Below are positions 22,441 through 35,600 of a stretch of DNA of 64,000 nucleotides, one piece after another. A program made the position numbers and the translations under genes. The stretch's first letter is position 1. The number at the start of each line of letters is the position of its first letter. The DNA comes from Capsicum annuum (lineage: Eukaryota; Streptophyta; Magnoliopsida; Solanales; Solanaceae), in the NCBI RefSeq assembly GCF_002878395.1, contig NC_061118.1, positions 939,286 through 1,003,285 on the forward strand. The letters are read 5' to 3'. The notes beneath the pieces were generated by a model, which ran no database searches, had not been told where the DNA came from, and saw only the letters and a list, made by a program, of their open reading frames with translations.

Positions 22441-22892
22441 TTTTTCTTTATTTTCTTTAGTTGTTTAATTACTTCTTGGGGGTATTAACTGCACAAAAAT
22501 TTTAAAATTGCCTTTGGTTAAATTGAAAATTGGAAAATGTGCAAGTTTTTGGGCATTTGATGATGATAGATTTAAATATAATTGGTTGTTTAATTAGGTT
22601 TTTACATGTTTAATTATGTAACTATACTTATTAAGTATAGAGGAGGGGCACATTAGTATTATTATGTGTTGAGGTGGGGTTTACATAGTTTTGAGATTTT
22701 CTATTTCACTAATTAGCGTTTGGGGTGTGATTCTTTTCTGATTGTAATAATAGTATCAGAGTCACATGCCACCTTTCGTGATCGTTGTATCTTGGATGGT
22801 GATGATTGTATGAAAGTATTCGCCCGAGACTAGTAATGTGTAATGTACAACAGTTGAAGGACGACGAATGTGCTAGTCTGGCGAAAATAAGT

Positions 22893-23450
22893 TTTATAAT
22901 AAGTGTCATTCTAAGTTTACTGTCTTCTCGCTGCTCATCCATTGCCCTGCCCCAACCCCTTACTATCCCACTCCCCGAACCTCACTCCTCACTGCATGTC
23001 ACCTCTATAGTATTTTGTTAATGTAGTAGAAGAGTCAAAATTTTCATAGAGTATCAAAATAAAAAAAAGTAAATCTACGAAGAAATATAATCAAGGAGTG
23101 TCAATATTATAAGTGTCATTCTAGGTTTACTGTCTCGATCCTTACTGCTCATCCATTGCTCGACCCCAACCCTAGCTCCTTGACCATCCCACTCCGAACC
23201 TCACTCCTCACCGCATCTCACCTCTATAGTGTTTTTTTTTTTTCAAGATATCCCCACAGCCGGCAGTCGTGAGACTAATCCTCCGTTCCTCTATCAGCGC
23301 ACTAAGCGGTAGGAACTGGCCACAGAGTTCTATAGTATTTTGCTAATGCAGTAGAAGAGTCGGAGTTTTCATTAAGGAGTATCAAAGTAAAAAAGAAATA
23401 AATTCACGAAGAAATCAAGAAGTGTTAATATATAATATGTATATATAATT
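22893..23450. repeat. Tandem duplication, second unit interrupted by a poly(A) retroelement
   Basis: AAGTGTCATTCTAAGTTTAC at 22898 and AAGTGTCATTCTAGGTTTAC at 23110 head two similar units, with GCTCATCCATTGC, CTCTATAGT and GTAGAAGAGTC in common. The second unit holds about 100 bp (23232-23325) flanked by the pair TCTATAGT (23223-23230 and 23329-23336). It starts with a T run, that is, a minus-strand poly(A). The inverse of the insert contains CTACCGCTTAGTGCGCTG and GATTAGTCTCACGACTG, like a truncated SINE. Confidence 0.65.
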
Positions 23451-23704
23451 AAAAAAATATTTTAGCTGAATATGTATTGAGTCCCCTCAAATACATGTCA
23501 ATCTGACGCTACATTACATACAAGTGTTCTAAGCACATATTTTCTAGCTTAGTTATCTAACTCTAAAAATAAGTAATAAAGTAAATTTATTTATCAAGAA
23601 AACATTCTCCTATGTACCCAACACACCCATAGTCAAGTTTTTTTTCCACGAGATTTAATTCATTTTTATCATTATAAACAAGTGATAACCATCCAGTACC
23701 TTCC

Positions 23705-23960
23705 GAACTATGGTCAAAGTTGCTACGACACACTTCAACTTCACAGGAATCATATTACCCCCTGAACTCAATTTTAGCGTATTTTATCACCTTTTTGTGC
23801 TGACGTGGTACCTTGTGTGGAGCTAAACACCTGAGGCTCGGAAGAACTGTTATGTACCACGTTAATTAAAAAGGTTGACAAAAGTAAGCTAAAATTTAGT
23901 TCGAAGGTAATAGGACCCCCGTAAAGTTAAAGTGTGTTGTAGCAACTTTGATCATAATTA
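23705..23960. mobile_element. Fold-back MITE, family A copy 2
   Basis: It starts GAACTATGGTCAAAGTTGC and ends GCAACTTTGATCATAATT, with inverted arms and the internal phrase TTTTAGCGTATTTTATCACC. It is homologous to 6736-7022. Confidence 0.75.
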
Positions 23961-24353
23961 AAGAATACTAGATGCCTATCTCTTATAAACAACTTGGCAA
24001 ATCCACAATATTTGGTTGATTAGCTATATCCAACCAAATACAAGTAGCTTGCATGCATGGCTCATACAAAAAGCCATATATACATCAAGCTGACCTCTCA
24101 CATTACACAATATAATATAATAAATATACCAATTGATATATGTCAAGTGGACCTTCTATTTGTCTAGGGCTTCCTATCATACTCATATATAGTACTATAA
24201 TATATATGTTTGAGTTATCAAATGAATTAATGGAGTAATAATTGGCAATTATCATTGAGGATTAATGGTGGATATAGAGGGTCTTTATCCACACATGATA
24301 TCTTGAGTTTAAATTAGCCAAAAAATAAAATAGAAATTTACATGTACAATACA

Positions 24354-25135
24354 ATAACTAAAATGGAAGAATTACCAAGTTTTAATTGGAAAAAGTTATG
24401 AATAAATAAAGGGAAAAGATAAGAAATATACCTAAACTTTGGTAAAATTCGTTGTAACACGTACGCCTCAATTTTGGGGGGTCCTGTGACCCCCCTCGAC
24501 TATTTATAACCATATTTTTGTGGCATATATTTGTCCAGTTGGACCACTTCAGATCCTTATGCGCCAGTGCGCGTGTATTCACTCAGTGGTTCAGTTGCGC
24601 AAATATATGCTACAAAAATACGGTAATAGATAGTCGTGGGGGTGATAGGACTCCTACAAAGTTGAGGCATGTCACAATAAATTTCGCCAAAGTTTAGATA
24701 TATTTCGAACCTTTTTCCCAAATAATAACTAAAATGGAAGAATTACCAAGTTTTAATTGGAAAAAGTTATGAATAAATAAAGGGAAAAGATAAGAAATAT
24801 ACCTAAACTTTGGTAAAATTCGTTGTAACACGTACGCCTCAATTTTGGGGGGTCCTGTGACCCCCCTCGACTATTTATAACCATATTTTTGTGGCATATA
24901 TTTGTCCAGTTGGACCACTTCAGACCCTTATGCGCCAGTGCGTGTGTATTCACTCAGTGGTTCAGTTGCGCAAATATATGCTACAAAAATACGGTAATAG
25001 ATAGTCGTGGGGGTGATAGGACTCCTACAAAGTTGAGGCGTGTCACAATAAATTTCGCCAAAGTTTAGATATATTTCGAACCTTTTTCCCAAATAATAAC
25101 TAAAATGGAAGAATTACCAAGTTTTTAATTAGGAA
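24354..25135. repeat. 371-bp tandem duplication containing a fold-back MITE
   Basis: ATAACTAAAATGGAAGAATT occurs at 24354, 24725 and (partial third copy) 25096, exactly 371 bp apart. The two full copies differ at very few sites (for example GATCC/GACCC and GCGTG/TGTGT changes). Each contains a MITE with about 110-bp arms (24411-24719 and 24782-25090) starting GGGAAAAGATAAG and ending CCTTTTTCCC. ORFs inside are by-products. Confidence 0.9.
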
Positions 25136-26099
25136 AAGTATGAATATATATAGTTCGGCCAACTAGTTATCAACTAATATGGCCAAAATATACACAGCAT
25201 ATACACTATATAAATATGTATATTATACACTTTGGGATGATCATATTGTACCAAAATTCATCAAGAAGAAAAAAAACTTTAGTACAAGAGTCCCTTCTTT
25301 TATATTACTCATGTATAATATATATATGCATATTTAGCAAGATTATACATAACTTATACATTTTGTATATGATTTTCTAACTAATTGGCCGAAATATTTA
25401 GGACCGTAATTACTTACTTATTTGTTTATTTTCTGAAGAGAATTAGAGTGGGGAGGACGCGTGTTAGAGTAAAGTGTTACTCGGGTAGGAGTGTTGTCTT
25501 GCTTTTCGAGGATTTAGACTTGTTGATGTTTATCGTTGTACTAGCTGCAGTATTTTTTCGACTATCATACTATTTTATTGTTACGTTGTTCTTTTTTATT
25601 TTTTTTTGACTTTACATTGTTCCTTGTTAGTTGCTATATTTTGTTCGTTGTTTTCTTCTTCTTAGTAACTGAATTTGCTGTACTTCACTCGAGGGACTTT
25701 TGAAAATAGTTCCTCTACCTCCTCGAGTTAGTGGTAAGATTTGTATTCATTATACCCTTCCCAGGCCTTATTTGTGGGATTTCACTGGTTATGTTGTTGC
25801 TAAAAAAAGAAAGGGGCAAATATCAAAAATCCAGACAATTTGGAGCTTGATTACAAATTCTTTTGATATTTCATATAATTACTGAAAATCTCAATTTTGA
25901 GTCTGTCGAGATACATAAATAGCCATCGATACATCCAACAAAGATACATTTTTTTCGTTGTAAAGATACATAATTATCTCCCGATACATTTTTTCTGATC
26001 ATGAATCTGTCGAGATGCATTATTAGCTTTTGATACATCCAACAAAGATACATAATTAGTTGAAATTCTTATAATTATTTTTGTACAAGTAGAGATTTG
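25136..26099. other. Intergenic DNA between MITE array and ARC3
   Basis: It has AT-rich sequence, one RTE/TS-type 3' domain at about 25690-25800 (GGGACTTTTGAAAATAGTTCC to GGGATTTCACTGG, TTATGTTGTTG), and three diverged copies of a short CGATACATCCAACAAAGATACAT unit around 25925-26050. No gene. Confidence 0.5.
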
Positions 26100-26278
26100 T
26101 GTAAATACAGTAAGTTAAGAATATGTTTATGTTATTTTTCCAAAAAGAAAAGAGTAGGACCAAATGAGTTATGAATAAGAGTTTTAAGTGACCAAATTGA
26201 ATTTATTAATACTTTGGGGATCTCACTGGTATTTATAACTAACTTTTACCATTTCCATTTCTCCTTCCAATCACTACA
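26100..26278 (+). promoter_or_regulatory. Probable ARC3 promoter and short leader
   Basis: TATTTATAACT at 26231-26241, about 40-50 bp ahead of the ATG, is a TATA-like candidate. A pyrimidine-rich stretch (CCATTTCCATTTCTCCTTCC) follows it. No further regulatory motif is claimed. Confidence 0.35.
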
Positions 26279-26634
26279 ATGGACCTTCTCCTTCCAATTC
26301 CGGCGAAACTCTCTACATTCTCACGCGCCGGAGCGTGCACTATTTCTCCATCAATTTCCTTTAAAATTTTCACGCGCTTCCGTGTGAATCGGCGCGTGAA
26401 TTACAGTATGAAGCATGTGCGATTGGAATCGAACTTGAATTTCAACAGCAGAAACAGTAGTAGCAGTAATAATAATTGTGAAGTGAATTGCGAAGACGAT
26501 GATAATGTGGAAGGTGTGAAGAATGTGTGGGAAGATAATGACTTTGTTGAAGTATTCGGAATTGGAAGTAGAAAAGATGCGTTGCTTGATTTTTGCTTGG
26601 CTTCGCCTTCACTTTCTACCGCTTTGCGATTTTG
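26279..26634 (+). CDS. ARC3 exon 1 (transit peptide, start of FtsZ-like domain)
   Basis: The ATG gives [20 protein letters not shown], a hydroxylated/basic chloroplast targeting leader. An acidic Asn/Ser linker and [17 protein letters not shown] follow, ending LRFW. The donor TTTTG|GTATGA splits the Trp codon, and G AAT ATC at 38059 completes it. This is the only copy in the array that has a proper start and leader. Confidence 0.93.
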
Positions 26635-29600
26635 GTATGAGTTCTGAATTGCTTTTCTATTGATGAAATTTTAGTACTTCGAGTCATAATTATTAGTTAT
26701 AGTGATAGTTTGGATAATTATGAATAGTAGCAATAGTTTACTATTGAGATTAAAATCGAATTTCAACAGTAGTAGTAGTAGTAGTAGTAATTATGAAGGA
26801 GATAGTGAGGAGGAAGAAAGTGTGAAGAATGTGTGTGAGGAGAATGATTTTGTTGAGGTGTTTGGAATTGGAAGTAGGAAAGATGCTCTGCTTGATTTTT
26901 GCTTGGCTTCGCCTTGCTTTCTACCACATTGCGATTTTGGTATGCGTTCCGAATTGCTTTTTTTTTTTTAATTGAGGAAATTCAATACTTTGAGTCATAA
27001 TTATTAGTTATAGTGATAGTTTGGATAATAATGAATAGTAGCAATAGTTTACTAAAGTGTTTCAATTTGCTCTGTATCAGAGTGAACAGATATAGAGTGA
27101 ATTGATACGCGATTGAGATTAAAATCGAATTTCAACAGTAATAGTAGTAATTGTGAAGGAGATAGTGTGGAGGAAGAAAGTGTGAAGAATGTGTGGGAAG
27201 TGAATGAGTTTGTTGAGGTGTTTGGAATTGGAAGTAGGAAAGTGCGTGGCTTTGCATTCGTTTTCGACCGCTTTGCGATTATGGTATGCGTTCCAAATGC
27301 TTTTCTATTGATGAAATTTTAGTACTTTGAGTCATAATTATTAGTTACAGTGATAGTTCGAATAATTATGAATAGTAGCAATAGTTTACTAAAGTGTCTC
27401 AATTGATACGCGATTGAGATTGAACTCGAATTTGAACAGCAGAAACAGTAGTAGTAGTTGTAAGAATTGTGAAGGAGACAGTGAGGAGGAAGGATGTGAG
27501 AAGAATGTGTGTGAGGAGAATGAGTTTATTGAGGTGTTTGGAATTGGAAGTAGGAATGATGCTTTGCTTCGCCTTCGCTTTCTACCGCTTTGCGATTTTG
27601 GTATGCGTTTTGAATTGCTTTTCTATTGAGGAAACTTCAGTACTTTGAGTCATAATTATTAGTTATAGTGATAGTTTGGATAATTATGAAGAGTAGCAAT
27701 CATTTACCGAAGTGTCTCAATTCGCTAGTAGTAGTAGTAATTATGAATAGTGAGGAGGAAGAAGGTGAGAAGAATTTGTGTGAGGAGAATGAGTTTGTTG
27801 AGGTGTTTGGAATTGGAAGTAGGAAAGATGCTTTGCTTGACTTTACCTTCGCTTTCTCCGGCTTTGCGATTTTGGTTTGCGTTAGGAATTGTTTTTTGTA
27901 GGAAATTTCCGTGCTTTGAGTCATAATTATTCGTTATAGTAATAGTTTGGATAATTATGAATAGTAGCAATAGTTAACTAAGTGTCTCAATTGATACGCG
28001 ATTGAGATTGAACTTGAATTTTAACAGCAGAAACTGTAGTAGTTGTAATAATTGTGACGGAGATAGTTAGGAGGAAGAAGGTGTGTAAGGAGAATGAGTT
28101 TGTTGAGGTGTTTGGGATTGGAAGTAGGAAAGATGCTTTGCTTGATTTTTGCCTGGCTTTGCATTCGTTTTCTACCAATTTGCGTGTGTTCAAGAGACCA
28201 AGTGGGTAGGGTCTAAGGCTAGGGATGTGGATGGTTACAAGCTTTGGTACTCTGGGAGCGAGAGGCGTAGGAATAGAGTTGGCATCTTAGTAGATGAAGA
28301 GCTTAGAGGTCAGGTAGTAGAGGTAAAGAGGATCAGCGATAGGTTGATGACTATTAAGTGGGTCATTGGGGGGTTTACCTTGAACGTGTGTAGTGCTTAT
28401 GCGCCGCAAGTGGGCCTGGATGGGGAGGAGAAGATGCGGTTTTGGGAGGCTTTGGATGATGTGGTGAGAGGCGTGCCTAGCTCGGAGAAGATTGTTGTAG
28501 CAGGAGATTTCAATGGGCACATCGGGGCGTTACCGGGAGGCTTTGTTGATGTGCATGGTGGTTTTGGTTTTGGGGAAAGAAATGAAGAGGGGGCTACTCT
28601 ATTGGATTTTGTGAGGTCCTTTGGGCTGGTGGTGGTGAACTCGGGCTTCCCGAAGAAGGACGATCACCTGATCACCTTCCGAAGCGCGATAGCCAAGACC
28701 CAGATTGACTTTTTGTTGCTTAGGGAAGGGGATAGGGTGTTGTGTAAGGACTGTAAGGTCATCCCGAGTGAGAATCTTTCGACCCAGCATAGACTCTTGG
28801 TTATGGATTTGGGTATAAAGAAGGATAGGAAGAGAAGGGGTGAGGAGTGTAAACCTAGAATTAAGTGGGGCGGCTTGACGCCAGTGAATGCGTGGGAGAT
28901 AGGGGAGAAGTTGGCGGGAATGAGGGTGTGGGAGTATAGGTGGGACGTGGATAGTATGTGGAATAGGGTGGCTAGGTGCATCAGGGAGAATGCTAGTGAG
29001 GTGTTGGGTGTTTCTAGGGGTCGGGCCGGGCATCATCGGGGGATTAGTGGTGGAATAAAGAGGTTAAGAAGAAAGTAGAGACCAAGAAAGGGGCGTATGC
29101 TAAGTTGGTTGAGAGTAAGGACGAAGAAGAGAAACGGGTAAACAGGAAAGAGTACAAGTCAGCTAGGAAGGAGTCTAAGTTAGCAGTTACGGCGGCTAAG
29201 ACGGCAACATTTGAGAGCTTGTATGCGGGGTTACAGGAGAAAGAAGGGGAAAAAAAGTTGTTTAGACTCGCTAAGGCTAGGGAGAGGAAGAGTCGTGACC
29301 TCAATCAAGTGAAGTGCATTAAGGGGGAGGACGGTACAGTGTTGGTGGAGGACGGCCACATTAAGAATAGATGGCAGTTGTATTTTCATAGGCTCTTGAA
29401 TGACGAAGGGGATAGAGCTATTGGGTTAGGGGAGCTGGAGCACTCAGAGGAGTGTCGGGATTTTAGTTATTGTAGACATTTTAAGGTAGAGGATGTTAGA
29501 GAGGCTGTTCGCAGGATGCGAAGGGGTAGGGTGACGGGGCCTGATGAGATACCTGTGGATTTTTGGAAGTTTTCTGGCGAGGCTGGTTTAAGGTGGTTGA

Positions 29601-32600
29601 CTGGATTGTTTAACGGAATTTTTAAGACGGTGAAAATGCTGGAGGCTTGGAGGTAGAGTACTATGATCCCTCTTTACAAGAACAAGGGTGACATTCAGAT
29701 TTGCAATAACTGGAGGGGTATTAAGTTATTGAGTCACTCTATGAAGATTTGGGAGAGAGTGGTCGAGGTGAGGCTGAGACGGATAGTGTCTATTTCGGAG
29801 AACCAGTTTGGATTTATGCCTGGCCGCTCGACGACGGAGGCAATTCACCTGGTACGGAGGCTGGTGGAATAGTATAGGGAAAGGAAAAAGGACCTGCATA
29901 TGGTGTTTATCGACTTGGAGAAGGCATACAACAAAGTCCCCAAAAAGGTGCTTTGGAGATGCTTGGAGGTGAGTGGAGTCCCGGTGGCATATATCAGAGC
30001 AATTAAGGACATGTATGATGGAGCTAAAACTCAGGTGAGGATGGCGGGAGGAGACTCAGAGCATTTCACTGTCTTGACAGGATTGCATCAGGGATCTACT
30101 CTTAGTCCCTTTTTGTTTGCTTTGGTGATGGATGTGTTGACGTGGCGTATTCAAGGAGAGGTGCCTTGGTGTATGCTTTTTGCAGATGATGTAGTTTTGA
30201 TTGATGAGACGCGGGGGAGTGTGAATGACAAATTAGAGGTGTGGAGACAAACTCTTGAGTCTAAAGGGTTCAGGCTGAGTAGGAGCAAGACAGAGTATTT
30301 GAAATGCAAGTTTAATGATGTGAGGCTGGAGAATGAGGTGGTAGTGAAGTTGGAATCACAGGTGGTATGTAAGAGGGACAGTTTCAAGTATCTCGGGTCC
30401 GTGATTCAGGGTAACGGTGAGATTGACGAGGATGTCTCGCACCGTATTGGAGCAGGATGGATGAAGTGGTAGCTCGCCTCAGGGATGTTGTGTGATAAGA
30501 AGGTGCCGCCCAATCTTAAAGGCAAATTTTACAGGGTGGCAGTTCGTCCGGCCATATTGTATGGAGCAGAGTGCTGGCCAGTTAAGAACTCCCATATTCA
30601 AAAAATGAAGGTGGCGGAAATGCGGATGTTGCGTTGGATGTGTGGGTTGACTAGGGGGGATAGAGTTCGGAATGAGATTATCAGGGAGAAGGTTGGTGTG
30701 ACTCCAGTGGAGAATAAGATGCGGAAAGTCCGATTGAGATGGTTCGGACACGTGATGAGGAGGGGCATGGATGCCTCGGTTCGTAGGTGTGAGAGACTAG
30801 CTTTGGATGGTTTTAGGCGGGGTAGGGGTAGGCCGAAGAAGTACTGGGGAGAGGTGATTAGGCGGGACATGGAGCAGTTACAGTCCACTGTGGACATGAC
30901 CCTAGATAGGAAGATCTGGAAGACGCGAATTAGGGCAGAAGGCTAGGGTCAGTTTGGGTCGCTAGTGTAGGGAATTACTTGGTGGGGGTATTATTCTTGT
31001 TATGATACCTTGTTTATGCTTTATTACGAATCTATTTACTTTTCTCTATTTACTATTACTTGTGGGTGTCGTATTTATGTTATGCCATCTTGTTCTATGC
31101 TTTACTATGAATTTGTTTAGTATTCCGTGTCTCGAGCCGGGGGTCTATCAGAAACAGCCTTTCTACTTCTTTAGAGGTAGAGGTATGGACTGCGTACATC
31201 TTACCCTCCCTAGACCTCATTATGTGGGAATACACTGGGTTTGTTGTTGTTGAGTCATAATTATTAGTCATAGTGATAGTTTGGATAATTATTGATAACG
31301 GAATCAACCCACAACACGGAAACAAGACACAAACTCAAGAGAAATCGAGAGCTCAACAAGAACACTCTCTCGACAATAGCTAAAACACAAGAGAACCGAG
31401 AACACCAAGGGGATAACAAGGTGTATTTCTTCACCAAAACAGTAGCTACAACACGTGATAAACCCAATATAACAAGAACAACAACAAGAGATAACAACAA
31501 CCCACGGTTTTCACTAGAACAAGAGACAAACACTACAAACGATTACAAGAAGATAAAGATAGGTAGTGAGACATTAACCCTCACAAGAACTAAGAACCTA
31601 AGTGTATGTTAAACACTAAGACCCATAATACATGTAAAAGCAACACCTTCACTCTTACAATGACACAAGAGAGGAGTCCACCACTCAAGCACCAATGTTT
31701 CCAAGCAAAATGCAGACACAAGTGATTCCATACTTGTATAAGCCCTAGTTTTGGGTGGTCACTCTTCTCTACTAGAGAGAGCTTGTTACAAGACTCATAA
31801 GACTTTAAACATCATCAAAAACTAAGTAATGAAACCCTACATTGTTCTTTATATAGTGTATTACATAATAGAAACTAAAATGACCAGAAGACCCTTAGGT
31901 GTGAGGCGCCTATCAAGTGTAGTCCAAGTGTAGTGTATGGACGGTTTTAGTGCATCATTAGGTCCTCTTTGGCTCTTCAATTGCACACATCAAGTCTCGG
32001 GTCCAACACGCACTCTCATAGGTCCATATCCGTGATTATTCTTGTATCAGTTATGGACAGTAGCAATAGTTTACTAAAGTGTCTCAATTGATATGCGATT
32101 GAGATTGAACTCGAATTTCAACAGTAGAAACAGTAGTAGTTGTAATAATTGTGAAGGAGATGGTGAGGAGGAAGAAGGTGTGTTAGGAGAATGAGTTTGT
32201 TGAGGTGTTTGGGATTGGAAGTAGGAAAAATGCTTTGCTTGATTTTTGCGTGGCTTTGTGTTCGTTTTCTACCGCTTTGCGATTTTGGTATGCATTCTGA
32301 ATTGCTTTTCTATTGATAAAATTTTCAGAACTTTGAGTCATAATTATTAGTTATAGTGATAGTTTGGATAATAATGAATAGTAGCAATAGTTTACTAAAG
32401 TGTCTCAATTCGCTCTGTATCAAAGCGAACAAACAAATATAGAGTGAATTGATACGCGATTGAGATTAAAATCGGATTTCAACAGTAGTAGTAGTAATTG
32501 TGACGGAGATAGTGAGGAGGAAGAAAGTGTGAAGAATGTGTGTGAGGAGAATGAGTTTGTTGAGGTGTTTGGAATTGGAAGTAGGAAAGATGCTTTGCTT

Positions 32601-35600
32601 GATTTTTGTTTTGCTTTGCTTTCGCTTTCTACTGCTTTGCGATTTTGGTATGTGTTCTGAATTGCTTTTCTATTGATGAAATTTCATTACTTTGAGATTA
32701 TTAGTTATAGTGATAGTTTGTATAATACTGAATGGTAACAATAGTTTACTAAAGTGGCTCAATTTGCTCTATATCTATTCTCTCTGATATAGAGCGAACC
32801 GATATAAGTGAATTGATACGCGATTGAGATTAAACTTGAATTTCAACAGTAGTAGTAATTGTCAAAGAGATAGTGAGGAGGAAGAAGCTGAGAAGAATGT
32901 GTGTGAGGAGAGTGAGTTTGTTGAGATGTTTGGGATTGGAAGTAGGAAAGATGCTTTGCTTGATTTTTGCGTGGCTTTGCGTTCGTTTTCTACCACTTTG
33001 TGATTTTGGTATGCGTTCTGAATTGCTTTTCTATTGATGAAATTTCAGTTATTTGAGTCATAATTGCGTTCGCCAGAGAGGCCGTTCGCAGGATGCGTAG
33101 GGGTAGGGCGATGGGGCCCGATAAGATTTCTGTGGATTTCTGGAAGTTTTCTGGCGAGGCTGGCTTAAGGTGGTTGACTGGATTGTTTAACGACATTTTC
33201 AAGTCGGCAAAAATGCCCGAGGCTTGGAGATAGAGTACTATGATCCCTCTATATAAGAACATGGGTGACATTCAGAGTTGCAACAATTATAGGGGTATTA
33301 AGTAATTGAGCCACACTATGAAGATTTGGGAGAGAGTGGTCGAGTTGAGGTTGAGGAGGATAATGTCTATCTCGGAGAACCAGTTTGGATTTATGCCCGG
33401 GCGCTCGACAACGGAGGAAATTCACCTGGTGCGGAGACTGGTGGAACAGTATAGGGAAAGGAAGAAGGACCTGCACATGGTGTTTATCGACTTAGAGAAG
33501 GCGTACGACAAAGTCCCTAAGGAGGTTCTTTGGAGATGCTTGGAGGCGAGTGGGGTCCCGGTGGCGTATAGCAGAGCAATCAAGGATATGTATGATGGAG
33601 CTAAAACCCGAGGATGGCGGGAGGAGATTCAGAGCATTTCTCTGTCTTGACAGGGTTGCACCAGGGATCTACTCTTAGCCTGTTTTTGTTTGCTTTGGTG
33701 ATGGATGTGTTGACGCGGCGTATTCAAGGAGAGGTGCCTTGGTGTATGCTTTTTGCAGATGATGTAGTTTTGATCGATGAGACGCGGGGAGGTGTGAATG
33801 ATAAATTAGAGGTGTGGAGACAGACCCTTGAGTCTAAAGGGTTCAGGTTGAGTAGAAGCAAGACAAAATATTTGGAATGCAAGTTTAATGACTTGAGGCA
33901 TAAAAATGAGGTGGTTGTAAGGTTGGATTCCCAGGTGGTTTGTAAGAGTGATAGTTTCAAGTATCTTGGGTCCATGATTTAGGGGAATGGTGAGATTGAC
34001 GAGGACGTCTCCCACCGTATTAGCGCGGGATGGATGAAGTGGAAGCTTGCCTCGGGAGTGTTGTATGATAAGAAGGTGCCGCCCAAGCTTAAAGGCAAAT
34101 TCTACAGGGTGGCAGTCCGTCCGGCCATGTTGTATAAAGTGGAGTGTTGGCCAGTCAAGAACTCTTACATTCAAAAATTGAGGATGGCGGAAACGCGGAT
34201 GTTGCGTTGGATGTGTGCGCTTACTAAGGGTGATAGAGTTCGGAATAAGACTATTCGGGAAAAGGTTGGAGTGGCTTCGGTGGAGGACAAGATGCGGGAA
34301 GTTCGATTGAGATGGTTCGGTCACGTGATGAGAAGAGAAACGGATTCCCCGGTTCGTAGGTGTGAGAGGCTAGCTTTTGATGGTTTCAGGCGGGGTAGGG
34401 GTAGGCCGAAGAAATATTGAAGAGAGGTGATCAAGCAGGACATGGAGCAGTTACAGCTCACTGAGGACATGATCCTAGATAGGAAGATCTGGAGGACGCG
34501 AATTAGGATAGAAGGCTAGTGCCAGTTTGGGTCGTTGGGATAGGGCATTACTTGGTAGGTGTATTATTCTTGTTATGCCACCTTGTTGCATGCTTTATTA
34601 CGAATTTGTTTACTACTACTTATTTTTTTTCATTGTGGATGACGTTTGTTCCATGCTTTATTACAGATTTGCTTATTATTCCTTGTCTTGAGCCGGGGGT
34701 CTATTGGAAACAATCTTTCTACTTCTCCGGAGGTAGTGGTATGGACTGCATACATCTTACCCTCCCCAGACCCCACTATGTGGGAATACACTGGGTGTGT
34801 TGTTGTTGTTGTTGAGTCATAATTATTAGTTATAGTGATAGCTTAGATAATTATGAATAGTAGCAATAGTTTACAAAAGTGTCTCAATTTGCGTTGTATC
34901 TGTTCACTCTAATACAAAGCGAATAGATATAGAGTGAATTGATATGCGATCGAGATTGAACTCGAATTTCAACAACAGAAACAGTAGTAGTAATAATTGT
35001 GAAGGAGATTGTGAGGAGGAAAAAGGTGAGAAGAATGCGTGTGAGGAGAATGAGTTTGTTGAGGTGTTTGGAATTGAAGTAGGAAAGACACGCTGCTTGA
35101 TTTTTGCTTGGCTTTGCGTTTGCTTTCTCCGACTTTGCGATTTTGGTATGCGTTTCGAATTGCTTTTTTTTTTTTTAGGAAATTTCGGTCCTTTGAGTCC
35201 TAATTATTAGTTATAGTGATAGTTTGGATAATTATGAACAGTAGCAATAGTTTACTAAAGTGTCTCAATTCGCTGTGGAGAGTGAATTGATACGCGATTG
35301 AGATTGAACTCGAATTTCGACAACAGAAACAATAGTAGTAATAATAATTGTGAAGGAGATAGTAAGGAGGAAGAAGGTAAGAAGATTGTGTGTGAGGAGA
35401 GTAAGTATGTTGAGGTGTTCGGAATTGGAAGTAGGAAAGATGCTTTGCTTGATTTCTGTTTTGCTTCACCTTTGATTGCTACCGCTTTGCGATTTTGGTA
35501 TGTGTTCTGAATTGCTCTTTTTTTTTAGGAAATTTTCGGCACTTTTGAGTCTTAAGTGTTAGTTATAGTGATAATTTGGTTAATTATGAATAGTAGTAAT

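Noticed and set aside
28599..29036. Minus-strand Pro/His-rich ORFs opposite the RTE coding region (also 30479-30897 and 33806-34324)
   Set aside because: They are shadows of the GC-rich RTE coding strand with no motif of their own.
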